NCBI RefSeq assembly: GCF_041200175.1
Contig: NZ_CP165727.1
Span: 6,575,501-6,639,500, forward strand
Direction of reading: 5' to 3'
Source of the DNA: Streptomyces sp. R33
Lineage (GTDB): Bacteria > Actinomycetota > Actinomycetes > Streptomycetales > Streptomycetaceae
Length of the DNA stretch: 64,000 nucleotides
A program made the position numbers and the translations under genes. Positions 8,644 through 17,300 of the stretch are shown here, piece after piece (the first letter of the stretch is position 1; each line of letters begins with the position of its first letter). Under the pieces are notes generated by a model, which ran no database searches, had not been told where the DNA came from, and saw only the letters and a program-made list of their open reading frames with translations.

Positions 8644-9267
8644 CTAGAGGTGCGGGACGAGCAGGGCCGCCGCCGCGCGGGCCCGGTCCAGGGAGGCGGC
8701 CCGGTCGGCGCCGCGCTGCCCGAGCACCACGCGGGTGCTCAGCCCGTCCAGCAGCGCGAGCAGCTCCGAGGCGCGGGCGGGCACGTCCAGGCCGGCGGCG
8801 AAGCGGCCCTGGTCCACGCCCTTGGCGAGCAGGGTCTCCAGGTCGCGCTGCCAGCCGTCGTCGATCTCCTGCTGGGCGGCGCGCAGGTCCTCGTTGGCGG
8901 GGGTGCGGGCCCACAGCTCGATCCACAGGGTCCAGCGCGGGTCGCGCGGGCCGCGCGGCAGGTAGAGCTCGAGGAAGAGCGCGAGCTTGCGGTGCGCCGT
9001 GACCCGGCGGGCCAGCAACTGCGCGCGCTCCGCGGTGAGTCGGTCCTCGCTCCAGCGCAGGGCGGCCAGCAGCAGCCGGTCCTTGCTGCCGAAGTAGTAG
9101 AGGATGTGGCCGCCGCTGGTGCCGAGCCGCTCGGCGAGCGCGGACATGGTGAGCTCCGCCAGGCCGCCCTCGGCGATCGCCGCCATGGCCTCTTCCAGCA
9201 TCCGCTCCTGGGCGATCCGCCCGTCACGCCGCCGCGCCGACCCCGCTGCGCCTGCCGCTCCCGCCAC
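8644..9267 (-). CDS. TetR/AcrR family transcriptional regulator (BetI-like)
   Basis: A 207-residue repressor starting at GTG 9267. The N-terminal helix-turn-helix covers about residues 16-62, with LTMSALAERLGTSGGHILYYFGSKDRLL as the recognition segment. The C-terminal ligand domain has the BetI-like WTLWIELWARTPANEDLR pattern, found in regulators of nucleobase, betaine or amine catabolism. It is divergent from the NCS1 permease gene across 142 bases that hold two TTGAATG-type palindromes (9345-9376). It therefore probably represses the permease and amidohydrolase genes and itself. Confidence 0.9.
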   Translation of the reverse strand: MAGAAGAAGSARRRDGRIAQERMLEEAMAAIAEGGLAELTMSALAERLGTSGGHILYYFGSKDRLLLAALRWSEDRLTAERAQLLARRVTAHRKLALFLELYLPRGPRDPRWTLWIELWARTPANEDLRAAQQEIDDGWQRDLETLLAKGVDQGRFAAGLDVPARASELLALLDGLSTRVVLGQRGADRAASLDRARAAAALLVPHL

Positions 9268-9344
9268 CCCTGCCGCCTTCCCGATCTTCGTGGCCCGACC
9301 TTATCCCGGACAGGTCTTGACGCGGTCCCGATCGGCGGCGCATC

Positions 9345-9376
9345 TTGAATGCCATTCAACTTAGAACGGCATTCAA
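9345..9376. promoter_or_regulatory. Tandem TetR-type operators TTGAATG-N-CATTCAA
   Basis: The first site, 9345-9359, is a perfect palindrome with seven-base arms (TTGAATG, C, CATTCAA). The second, 9362-9376, has TAGAACG, G, CATTCAA, with five of seven arm positions matching. Their centres are 17 bases apart. They sit between the divergent TetR and permease genes, close to the permease start, as expected for an autoregulated operator. Confidence 0.75.
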
Positions 9377-9409
9377 GGTTCAGTGGGTCCACAGTCAGGG
9401 GTACGGCGC

Positions 9410-10822
9410 ATGACGCAGCAGGACGCGACGCAGGACACGACGGCCGACGTCGACGAGGTGTTCCGGGTCGAGACCCATGGCATCGACCCCATCCCCGACG
9501 CCGAGCGGCACGGCGGCGCCCGGGACCTGTTCTGGCTCTGGTTCGGCTCCAACCTCACCTTCACCTACGTGATCAACGGCGCCCTCGCCGTGGCCTTCGG
9601 CCTCTCCTTCTGGCAGGCCACCGCCGTGGTCGTGATCAGCGGACTGTCCTTCTTCGCGGTCAGCGCCGCCGGGCTCAGCGGCATCCGCACCGGCACCGCC
9701 ACCCTCGTCATCTCCCGGGCCGCCTTCGGGGTCCGCGGGAACTTCCCGGCCGGCGTCCTGAACTGGGTGGTGAGCATCGGCTACACCATCGTCAACACCG
9801 TGGTCGGCACCCTCGCCCTGGAGGTGTTCCTCGCCGAGGCCGGCCTCGGCGAAGGCACGGCGGTACGGGCCCTCGCCCTCGGGATCACCCTCGCGCTCAC
9901 CTTCGCCGTCGCGATGTGGGGCCACGCCACCGTGCAGTTCGCCGAGCGCTGGATGGCTTACGTCCTCGCCCTCGGCTTCGGCGCGCTCCTCGTCTTCCTC
10001 CTGCCCGGCGCCGAGACCGCCGCCCCGGCCGGCGCCGCCGCCCCGGGCCCGTCCGGCTGGAGCCTGGCCTTCGTCGTGATGCTGGCCGGGCCCTTCTCGT
10101 ACCTGCCGATGCCCGCCGACTACACCCGCTACCTGCCCCGGACCACCTCGCTGAAGTCGATCACCTGGACGGGGGCGCTCGGCGGGTTCGTCTCCTCCGT
10201 CGCCCTCGGCATCGCCGGGGTCGCCGCCGCCACGCAGACCGACATGACCGACGCCGTCGCGGGGGCCGAGAGCCTGCTCCCGGGCTGGTTCAAGCCGGTG
10301 TTCCTGGCCCTCGTCCTCGGCGGCTCCGTCACCAACTCGATCATCACCCTCTACTCCTCCAGCCTGAACCTCCAGGTCCTCGGAATCCCGTGGAGCCGTG
10401 CCCGCGCCATCGTGATCAGCGCCGCGGTCACCGCCGCCGGATCGCTCGCCGCGCTGTTCCTGACCGACTTCACCAGTGCGCTGCTCTCCTTCCTGTCCCT
10501 GCTGATCATCGTGTTCGCGCCCTGGGGCGGGGTCTTCCTCGCCGACATGCTGCTGCGCCGCTGCCGCTACGACTCCGACGCGCTGCACGCCGGGAGCGCG
10601 GGCGCCTACTGGTACCGGGCCGGATACCACCCCGCGGGCATGGCCGCGCTGCTCGCCGGTATGGCCTTCGCGGCGCTGACCTGCGATTCCGAGCTGTGGA
10701 CCGGCCCGCTCGTGGCCCCGCTCGGGGGCGCCGACCTGACCCTGCTCGGCTCGGTCGTCTCCGCCCTCACGTACGGGGCCCTCGCCGCCCGCCGGGTGCC
10801 CGGGTACGCCCCGGCCGCCTGA
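9410..10822 (+). CDS. NCS1 family cytosine/purine-type permease
   Basis: A 470-residue polytopic membrane protein starting at ATG 9410 behind a GGGG-type ribosome site. Soluble residues 1-40 precede about twelve helices. NCS1 features are the N-terminal GARDLFWLWFGSNLTF, ISRAAFGVRGNF in the region that lines the substrate site, and PADYTRYLP. The family imports cytosine, purines, allantoin, hydantoins or vitamins by proton or sodium symport. The next gene, an amidohydrolase 69 bases downstream, suggests that an imported heterocycle or amide is hydrolysed inside the cell. The exact solute cannot be read. Control is probably by the divergent TetR. Confidence 0.92.
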   Translation: MTQQDATQDTTADVDEVFRVETHGIDPIPDAERHGGARDLFWLWFGSNLTFTYVINGALAVAFGLSFWQATAVVVISGLSFFAVSAAGLSGIRTGTATLVISRAAFGVRGNFPAGVLNWVVSIGYTIVNTVVGTLALEVFLAEAGLGEGTAVRALALGITLALTFAVAMWGHATVQFAERWMAYVLALGFGALLVFLLPGAETAAPAGAAAPGPSGWSLAFVVMLAGPFSYLPMPADYTRYLPRTTSLKSITWTGALGGFVSSVALGIAGVAAATQTDMTDAVAGAESLLPGWFKPVFLALVLGGSVTNSIITLYSSSLNLQVLGIPWSRARAIVISAAVTAAGSLAALFLTDFTSALLSFLSLLIIVFAPWGGVFLADMLLRRCRYDSDALHAGSAGAYWYRAGYHPAGMAALLAGMAFAALTCDSELWTGPLVAPLGGADLTLLGSVVSALTYGALAARRVPGYAPAA

Positions 10823-10891
10823 CCCGTCCTCCTCGTACCGCCCCCTTTGCCCCTCTCTGCCCCTCCGCCTCTCTGCACAGGAGCACCACCC

Positions 10892-12544
10892 ATGCCACAC
10901 CCCTTCCCCGCCGACCTGTTGCTCACCGGAGCCCGGATCCACACCGTCGACCCGGAGCTGCCCGAGGCAGAGGCCCTGGCCGTGTCCGACGGCCGGATCG
11001 TCTGGCTCGGCCCGGACGCGGAGGCCGCCGCCTGGGCGGGCCCGGACACCGAGCGGATCGACGCGGGGGGCCGGCTGGTGCTGCCGGGCTTCGTCGACGC
11101 CCACAACCACGTCCGGCTCGGCTCCGACGACGCCTGCGTCCAGCTCGCCGGGGTGCGCACCCTGGAGGCGATCCTCGGCCGGATCGGGGCCTGGCGGGAG
11201 GCCAACCCCGACGCCGAGTGGATCGAGGCCGAGGCCTTCGACTACTCCGCGATCCCGGGCGGCCGGATGCCGACCGCCGCCGACCTGGACCCGGTCACCG
11301 GGGAGGTCCCGGCGATCGTGCTCTCGTACGACGTGCACACGGCCTGGCTGAACACGGCGGCGATGCGCCGCCTAGGGGTCACGAAGGACCGTACCGACCT
11401 GCCGTTCGGCACCGCGGCCGTCGACCCGGAGACCGGCGAGCCCACCGGCTTCGTCAAGGACTTCGCGATCAAGGGGCTCTCGCGGGAGGGCCACCGGGCG
11501 CTGCGCGAGCTCGGGGTGCCGTGGGCCTCGCAGGACCGGCAGTACGGGCGCCTCGCCAAGAGCCTGGACGACGCGATCGGCTTCGGCATCACCACGGTCG
11601 TGGAACCGCAGAACTCCCTGGACGACCTGGAGCTGTACGAGCGGGCCCGCGCCGAGGGCCGGCTGCGCTCGCGGATCGTGGCGGCGCTCTTCCACCCGCG
11701 CGGTACGACCGACGAGGACCTCGGCCTGTTCGAGGAGGCGGCCCGCCGGTACCCGGGGGACCGGCTGCGGGTCGGGCCGCTCAAGCTGTACATCGACGAC
11801 GTGGTGGAGCCGCGCACGGCCGCCCTGCTGGAGCCGTACACCGGGTGCGGGGCGCACCGGGGCGAGACCTTCTACCCGGCGGAGGAGTTCGCGGAGCTGC
11901 TGGCGCGGCTGGACGCGCGCGGCTTCCAGTGCTTCGTGCACGCCACCGGCGACCGGGGGATCCGTACGGTCCTGGACGCCGTCGAGCACGCCCGTACGGT
12001 CAACGGGCCGCGGGACGCCCGCCACCAGGTGGTGCACGTGGAGTGCCTGGACCCGGCGGACGTGCCGCGCTTCGCGGCGCTCGGCGTGGTGGCCTGCATG
12101 CAGCCGAGGCACTGCGCGCCGGAGATCGCCGGGCCGGGCCAGGACTGGGCGCAGAACGTCGGCGAGGACCGCTGGCACAAGGCGTGGCCGATGCGCAGCC
12201 TGGCCGAGGCGGACGCGGTGCTGGCCTTCTCCAGCGACTGGAACGTGGCCGAGATGGACCCGATGATCGGGATCTACACGGCGGTCACCCGCCGCCCGCT
12301 GGACGGCGGCGCCCCGTGGCAGCCGGCCGAGACGGTGGACGTGGCGACGGCGGTGTACGGCTACACGATGGGCTCGGCGTACGCCAACTTCCTGGAGGCG
12401 GACCGGGGTTCGCTGACGGTGGGCAAGGCGGCGGACTTCGTGGTGCTGTCCCGGGACATCCTCGCCGTGGCCCCGGACCGGATCCCGGGCACGGTGGCGC
12501 AGACGGTGGTGGTCGCGGGCGAGGTGGTCCACCGGGCCGGCTGA
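10892..12544 (+). CDS. Amidohydrolase, YtcJ/N-substituted formamide deformylase-like
   Basis: A 550-residue metal-dependent hydrolase. The ATG at 10892 follows AGGAG. The amidohydrolase-3 barrel shows VDAHNH for the first metal ligands, GITTVVEP, the HATGDRGI block with a metal-ligand histidine, a later VVHVECLDP, and the terminal SSDWNVAEMDPM with the catalytic Asp. A C-terminal LTVGKAADFVVLSRDI closes the beta-sandwich, as in dihydroorotase-like enzymes. The family includes formamide deformylases and uncharacterised YtcJ proteins. Together with the permease it makes a two-gene uptake-and-hydrolysis unit, with the substrate unknown. Confidence 0.9.
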   Translation: MPHPFPADLLLTGARIHTVDPELPEAEALAVSDGRIVWLGPDAEAAAWAGPDTERIDAGGRLVLPGFVDAHNHVRLGSDDACVQLAGVRTLEAILGRIGAWREANPDAEWIEAEAFDYSAIPGGRMPTAADLDPVTGEVPAIVLSYDVHTAWLNTAAMRRLGVTKDRTDLPFGTAAVDPETGEPTGFVKDFAIKGLSREGHRALRELGVPWASQDRQYGRLAKSLDDAIGFGITTVVEPQNSLDDLELYERARAEGRLRSRIVAALFHPRGTTDEDLGLFEEAARRYPGDRLRVGPLKLYIDDVVEPRTAALLEPYTGCGAHRGETFYPAEEFAELLARLDARGFQCFVHATGDRGIRTVLDAVEHARTVNGPRDARHQVVHVECLDPADVPRFAALGVVACMQPRHCAPEIAGPGQDWAQNVGEDRWHKAWPMRSLAEADAVLAFSSDWNVAEMDPMIGIYTAVTRRPLDGGAPWQPAETVDVATAVYGYTMGSAYANFLEADRGSLTVGKAADFVVLSRDILAVAPDRIPGTVAQTVVVAGEVVHRAG

Positions 12545-12689
12545 CCCGACGGACGTTCGGCGGACTCCGGGGGGGCGGGTGTCGGGCTGCCGGTGAGCGG
12601 CCGAGCCGCTTCCGGGGCGCCGTGCGTGACGCGCTCGTGGCCGGCGTACGACAGGTACGTGTCCGAACGGGCCATGCGGGCAAGGGCCG

Positions 12690-12719
12690 TTGCACGGCGG
12701 CCAGGTGCGTGGCTAGCTT
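12690..12719 (+). promoter_or_regulatory. Vegetative-type promoter TTGCAC-18-TAGCTT
   Basis: The -35 is TTGCAC at 12690-12695 and the -10 is TAGCTT at 12714-12719, with an 18-base spacer. Transcription would begin about six bases later, which coincides with the ATG at 12726. The leader ORF is therefore predicted to be translated from a leaderless transcript. Confidence 0.6.
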
Positions 12720-12725
12720 CGGCGC

Positions 12726-12800
12726 ATGGAAGGAACTTCCGCTCTGACCAGGCGGCGCGCGGTCGACTTCATGCGCGTCGCGGGCGCGCTGTGTCGGTGA
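12726..12800 (+). CDS. Putative leader peptide (24 aa, ends LCR)
   Basis: This short ORF encodes 24 residues beginning MEGTSALTRRR and ending RVAGALCR before TGA. It has the look of the Streptomyces putative leader peptides, which share a basic RR stretch, an AVDF/HVDL segment, a RV-small-residue run and a C-terminal ALC just before the stop. Those peptides usually precede sulfur or cysteine-related genes, where ribosome stalling at Cys is thought to govern the downstream gene. Here the downstream gene is a secreted haloperoxidase-like protein, which is unusual. No ribosome site precedes the ATG, consistent with leaderless translation from the promoter just upstream. Confidence 0.6.
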   Translation: MEGTSALTRRRAVDFMRVAGALCR

Positions 12801-12886
12801 GGACCTCTGCGTCCCGCCCGGCCCGGCCCGCACCACCGCCCCGAGCCGTCCGCCGCCCGCCGTTCCGCCGTCCGCCAGGAGTGTCC

Positions 12887-14134
12887 GTGAAACCGTCCCG
12901 CTCTGCCCTGCTCTCCCTCGGGTCCGCCCTGGCGCTGGCCGCCACGGCAGTCGTCCCCTCCGCCCGGGCCGCCGCGTCACCGGCCGCCGGCAGCGGGGCC
13001 GTCGTACGCGACTGGTACGACGTCACCGCCGAGACGGTTGCCGCCGCCGGCGCGCCGACGCAGATCACCAACAGCCGGACCTGGGCGATCAGCTGGCTCG
13101 CGGCCGCCCGCGCCACCCGGGAGGCGCCCGCCGGACGGGACCGGGCGGCCTTCCAGGACGCGGCGGTCGCCTCCGCCGTCCACGACGCCCTCGTGTCCCT
13201 CGCACCCGCCCGCGTGCCGCAGCTCGACGCCGCGCTCGCCGCCACCCTCGAGCGGATCCCCGACGGCCCCGGCGAGGACGGGGGCGTCGCCGCCGGTGCA
13301 CGGCAGGCGAAGCGCGCGCTCGCCGAACGCCGGGGCGACGGCCTCGATCCGGCGTCCGTGAACGCGCCCTACACCGTGCAGCCGGCCGCCCCCGGCGTCT
13401 GGCAGCCGACGCCCGACGGCTACGCCCCCGCCGCCCAGTACGGCAACCGCGTTGCCAGGCCCTTCCTGCTCGACTCTCCGGCCCAGTACCGGCTCGGCCC
13501 GCCGCCCGCGCTCGACTCGCGCCGGTACCGGGCCGACCTGGCGGAGGTGCGCGCGTACGGGAAGGCCGACAGCGCCGTGCGCACCCCGCGCCAGACCGAG
13601 ACCGCCACCTTCTGGTACGGCTCCTCGCTGACCCTGTACACCGAACCCCTGCGGGTGGCCCTGACCCGCTCGCACCGCTCGGCCGCGGAGCGGGCCGAGC
13701 TGGTCGCGCTGTTCCACGCCGCCCTGGTCGACACGCAGATCGCGACCAGCGACAGCAAGTACGCGTACGCGCGCTGGCGCCCGGTCACGGCGATCCGCAC
13801 CGGCTCCCTCGGCACCGACCCGGCCTGGACCCCGCTGCACCAGACGCCGGCCCACCCCGACTACCCCAGCGGCCACAACACCTACTCCGGCGCCGCCGAA
13901 GTGATCCTCGACGCCCTCGCCGGATCCCGGACCGCACCGTTCTCCCTCGCGAGTCCGACCGCGCCCGGCGTCCGGCGGACGTACACCGGCTGGAGCCAGC
14001 TGACGCGTGAGAACGTCGACGCGCGTGTCTTCTCGGGGATCCACACCCGCTCCGCCGACGAAGCGGGCGTCACCCTCGGCAAGGAGGTCGGCCGACACGC
14101 CCTGCGCAACGCCGACCGCCTCTTCAGGCCCTGA
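12887..14134 (+). CDS. Secreted vanadium-dependent haloperoxidase/PAP2-type phosphatase family protein
   Basis: A 415-residue protein from GTG 12887, with AGGAG five bases upstream. It has a signal peptide (basic start, LLSLGSALALAATAVV core, cleavage near ARAAA). The C-terminal half holds the vanadate/phosphate-binding signature of the PAP2-haloperoxidase superfamily: SDSKYAYARWRPVTAI (Lys and Arg), HPDYPSGHNTYSGA (Ser-Gly-His) and FSGIHTRSADEAG (His and Arg). Vanadium enzymes oxidise halides with peroxide, while apo-forms act as phosphatases; sequence alone does not separate the two. A leader peptide ORF lies upstream. Confidence 0.87.
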   Translation: MKPSRSALLSLGSALALAATAVVPSARAAASPAAGSGAVVRDWYDVTAETVAAAGAPTQITNSRTWAISWLAAARATREAPAGRDRAAFQDAAVASAVHDALVSLAPARVPQLDAALAATLERIPDGPGEDGGVAAGARQAKRALAERRGDGLDPASVNAPYTVQPAAPGVWQPTPDGYAPAAQYGNRVARPFLLDSPAQYRLGPPPALDSRRYRADLAEVRAYGKADSAVRTPRQTETATFWYGSSLTLYTEPLRVALTRSHRSAAERAELVALFHAALVDTQIATSDSKYAYARWRPVTAIRTGSLGTDPAWTPLHQTPAHPDYPSGHNTYSGAAEVILDALAGSRTAPFSLASPTAPGVRRTYTGWSQLTRENVDARVFSGIHTRSADEAGVTLGKEVGRHALRNADRLFRP

Positions 14135-14229
14135 GGGGCCCTGAGGGTCCGGGGCGCTGGGCTCCGTCCGCTCGTCTGCTCGTCTGCTCGTCCGCCCTCC
14201 GCTGCCGCTGCTCCGGACAGACGGATGAT

Positions 14230-14243
14230 CGAACAAGTGTTTC
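14230..14243. promoter_or_regulatory. LexA (SOS) box upstream of dnaE2
   Basis: CGAACAAGTGTTTC fits the Gram-positive LexA consensus CGAACRNRYGTTYC at every position. It lies 74 bases before the dnaE2 start, in the right place for damage-inducible control. dnaE2 is a classic LexA target in actinobacteria. Confidence 0.8.
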
Positions 14244-14316
14244 GCACGGATATTCGAATTGCTCTATGGTGGAGACGGGGGTGGTGTTCACGTTCGAGCG
14301 AAGCAGGAGGCCGCGG

Positions 14317-17300
14317 GTGCCTGGTTTTACGCATCTGCACACCGTTTCGGGGTTCTCCATGCGCTACGGAGGCTCCCACCCCGAACGGCTGGCGGAGCGA
14401 GCCGTCGAGCGGGGCATGGACGCCCTCGCCCTGACCGACCGCGACACCCTCGCGGGCGCGGTGCGGTTCGCGAAGGCCTGCGCGAAGGCCGGGATCCGGC
14501 CCCTGTTCGGGGCCGACCTGGCCGTGTCGCACGCCCCTGCGCCCGCGGCGGCCCGGGCCCGCCCGGGCGGCGGATCCGGTCACGGCGGCACCGCAGAGGC
14601 GTCCTCCCGGCGGCGGACCCCCGTCGCGGGCGGCGCCTTCGTCGACGAGTCCGCACCCCGGGCCACCTTCCTGGCCCGCGACGGCGCCACCGGCTGGGCC
14701 GAACTGTGCCGGATGGTCACGGCGGCCCATGCGGGCACCGGCGGAGCGGCCCAGGCCCAGCCCGTCGTCCCCTGGGCGGAACTGCGCGGCGTCGGGATCT
14801 GCGTACTGCTCGGGCCCGGGTCCGAGGTGGGGCGGGCGCTCGCCGCCGGCCGGCCGGACCGGGCCGCCCGGCTCCTCGCGCCCTGGCGGGAGGTCTACGG
14901 GGACTCGCTGCGCCTGGAGGCCGTCCACCACGGCCGCACCGGCACCGGCCCCGGCTCGCTGCGCCTGGCCGCCCGTACGGTCGGCTTCGCCGCCGAGCAG
15001 GGCGTCCCGGCCGTGCTCACCAACGCCGTCCGGTACGCCGACCCCGGCCAGGGGCCGGTCGCCGACATCCTCGACTCGGCCCGCCGCCTCGTCCCCGTCG
15101 ACCCCCGCGGCCCCCTCGACAGCGGCGAGCGCTGGCTCAAGGACCCCGCCGCCATGGCCGAGGCCGCCGACCGGATCGCCCGGGCCGCAGGCCTCGGCCC
15201 CGCCGGCGCGCGCCGGCTGCTCGCGGAGACCCGGCGCACCGCCGAGGCCTGCTCGGTGGACCCCGAGGACGACCTCGGCATCGGCTCCGTGCACTTCCCC
15301 GAGGCCCACCTCGTCGGCGCGGCCCACCGCACCGCCCAGCGGGTCCTGGCCTCCCGGGCCTCCGCCGGCATGGTGCTGCGCGGCTACGCCGACGACCGCG
15401 CGTACTGGGAGCGGATGCACCACGAGCTGGACATCATCGCCTACCACGGGTACGCCTCGTACTTCCTGACGGTCGCTCAAGTCGTGGACGACGTACGCGC
15501 CATGGGCATCCGGGTGGCCGCCCGGGGCTCCGGCGCCGGCTCCCTCGTCAACCACCTCCTCGGCATCGCCCACGCCGACCCCGTCGAGCAGGGCCTGCTG
15601 ATGGAGCGCTTCCTGTCCAAGCGCCGCCGCGTCCTGCCCGACATCGACATCGACGTGGAATCCGCCCGCCGGCTGGAGGTCTACCGGCGGATCATCGACC
15701 GCTTCGGCACCGAGCGCGTCGCCACCGTCTCCATGCCCGAGACCTACCGGGTCCGGCACGCGATCCGCGACGTCGGCGCCGCCCTGTCCATGGACCCGGC
15801 CACCGTCGACCGGCTCGCCAAGGCCTTCCCGCACATCCGGGCCCGCGACGCCCGCGCGGCCCTGGCCGAACTGCCCGAACTGCGCGACGTGCGCGGCGAG
15901 GAGCACGGGCGGCTGTGGGAGCTCGTCGAGGCGCTGGACGCGCTGCCGCGCGGGATCGCCATGCACCCGTGCGGGGTGCTGCTCTCCGACGCCTCGCTGC
16001 TGGAGCGCACCCCCGTGGTGCCGACCAGCGGCGAGGGGTTCCCGATGTCCCAGTTCGACAAGGACGACGTGGAGGACCTCGGGCTGCTCAAGCTCGACGT
16101 GCTGGGCGTGCGGATGCAGTCCGCGATGGCGCACGCCGTCGCGGAGATCCGGCGCGGTACGGGGGAGGAGCTCGACCTGGACGACCCGGCGCAGGTCCCG
16201 CCGGGCGACGGGCCCACGTACGAGCTGATCCGCTCGGCCGAGACGCTGGGCTGCTTCCAGATCGAGTCGCCGGGCCAGCGCGACCTGGTGGGGCGGCTCC
16301 AGCCGTCGACCTTCCACGACCTGGTCGTCGACATCTCGCTGTTCCGGCCCGGCCCGGTCGCCGCCGACATGGTGCGGCCGTTCATCGAGGCGCGGCACGG
16401 GCGGGCCCCGGTCCGCTTCCCGCACGAGCACCTGGCGGAGGCGCTGCGCGAGACGTACGGGGTGGTGGTCTTCCACGAGCAGATCATCGAGATCGTCCAC
16501 GTCATGACCGGCTGCGGGCGCGACGAGGCGGACCGGGTGCGGCGCGGGCTCTCCGACCCGGAGTCGCAGGCGCGGATCAAGGTGTGGTTCGCGGCGAAGG
16601 CGGGCGAACGGGGCTACTCGGCCGAGGTGATCGGCCGGACCTGGGAGATCGTCGAAGCGTTCGGCTCGTACGGCTTCTGCAAGGCGCACGCGGTGGCCTT
16701 CGCCGTGCCGACCTACCAGTCGGCATGGCTGAAGGCGCACCACCCGGCCGCTTTCTACGCCGGACTGCTCACGCACGACCCGGGGATGTACCCGAAGCGG
16801 CTGCTGCTGGCGGACGCGCGGCGCCGGGGCGTGCCGGTGCTGCCGCTGGACGTGAACCGGTCGGCGGTCGCCCACCGTATCGAACTGGTGTCCGAGGAGG
16901 GGGCTCCTCCGGTGTGGGGGCTCCGGCTGGCCCTGGCCGACGTCCACGGCATCAGCGAGGCGGAGGCGCTCCGGATCGAGGAAGGGCAGCCGTACGGATC
17001 GCTGCGCGACTTCTGGGACCGGGCGCACCCGGGCCGGCCCGTCGCCCAAAGACTCGCCCAGGTCGGGGCGTTGGACGCCTTCGGCGCCAACCGGCGCGAC
17101 CTGCTGCTGCACGTCGCCGAGCTGCACGGCACGCAGCGCTCGGCGGGGGCCCGGCCGGGCAGCGTCCAGCTCCCGCTGGGCGGCGGGCTGTCGACGGCCC
17201 CGGTCGGCCTGCCCGACCTGAACGAGGCGGAGCGGCTCAGCGCGGAGCTGGGCGTGCTCGGCATGGACGCCTCGCGGCACCTGATGGAGGACCACCACGC

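Larger units (their letters stand above)
12545..12886. other. 342-base intergenic region holding a promoter and leader ORF
   Basis: Between the amidohydrolase stop and the haloperoxidase-like gene. The first 145 bases show no supported feature. 12690-12719 looks like a promoter and 12726-12800 like a leader peptide gene, annotated separately. 12801-12886 is a Pro/Arg-codon-rich leader with AGGAG at its end. I could not establish a mutually exclusive hairpin pair by eye. Confidence 0.6.

Noticed and set aside
9395..11338. 647-codon minus-strand ORF opposite the permease
   Set aside because: Codon pattern is the complement of the real genes (Gly/Glu/Asp/Arg-rich, no domains); the plus-strand permease and amidohydrolase are certain.
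12690..12800. Riboswitch upstream of the haloperoxidase-like gene
   Set aside because: The transcript appears to start at the leader ORF and I found no conserved aptamer; a leader peptide explains the region better.
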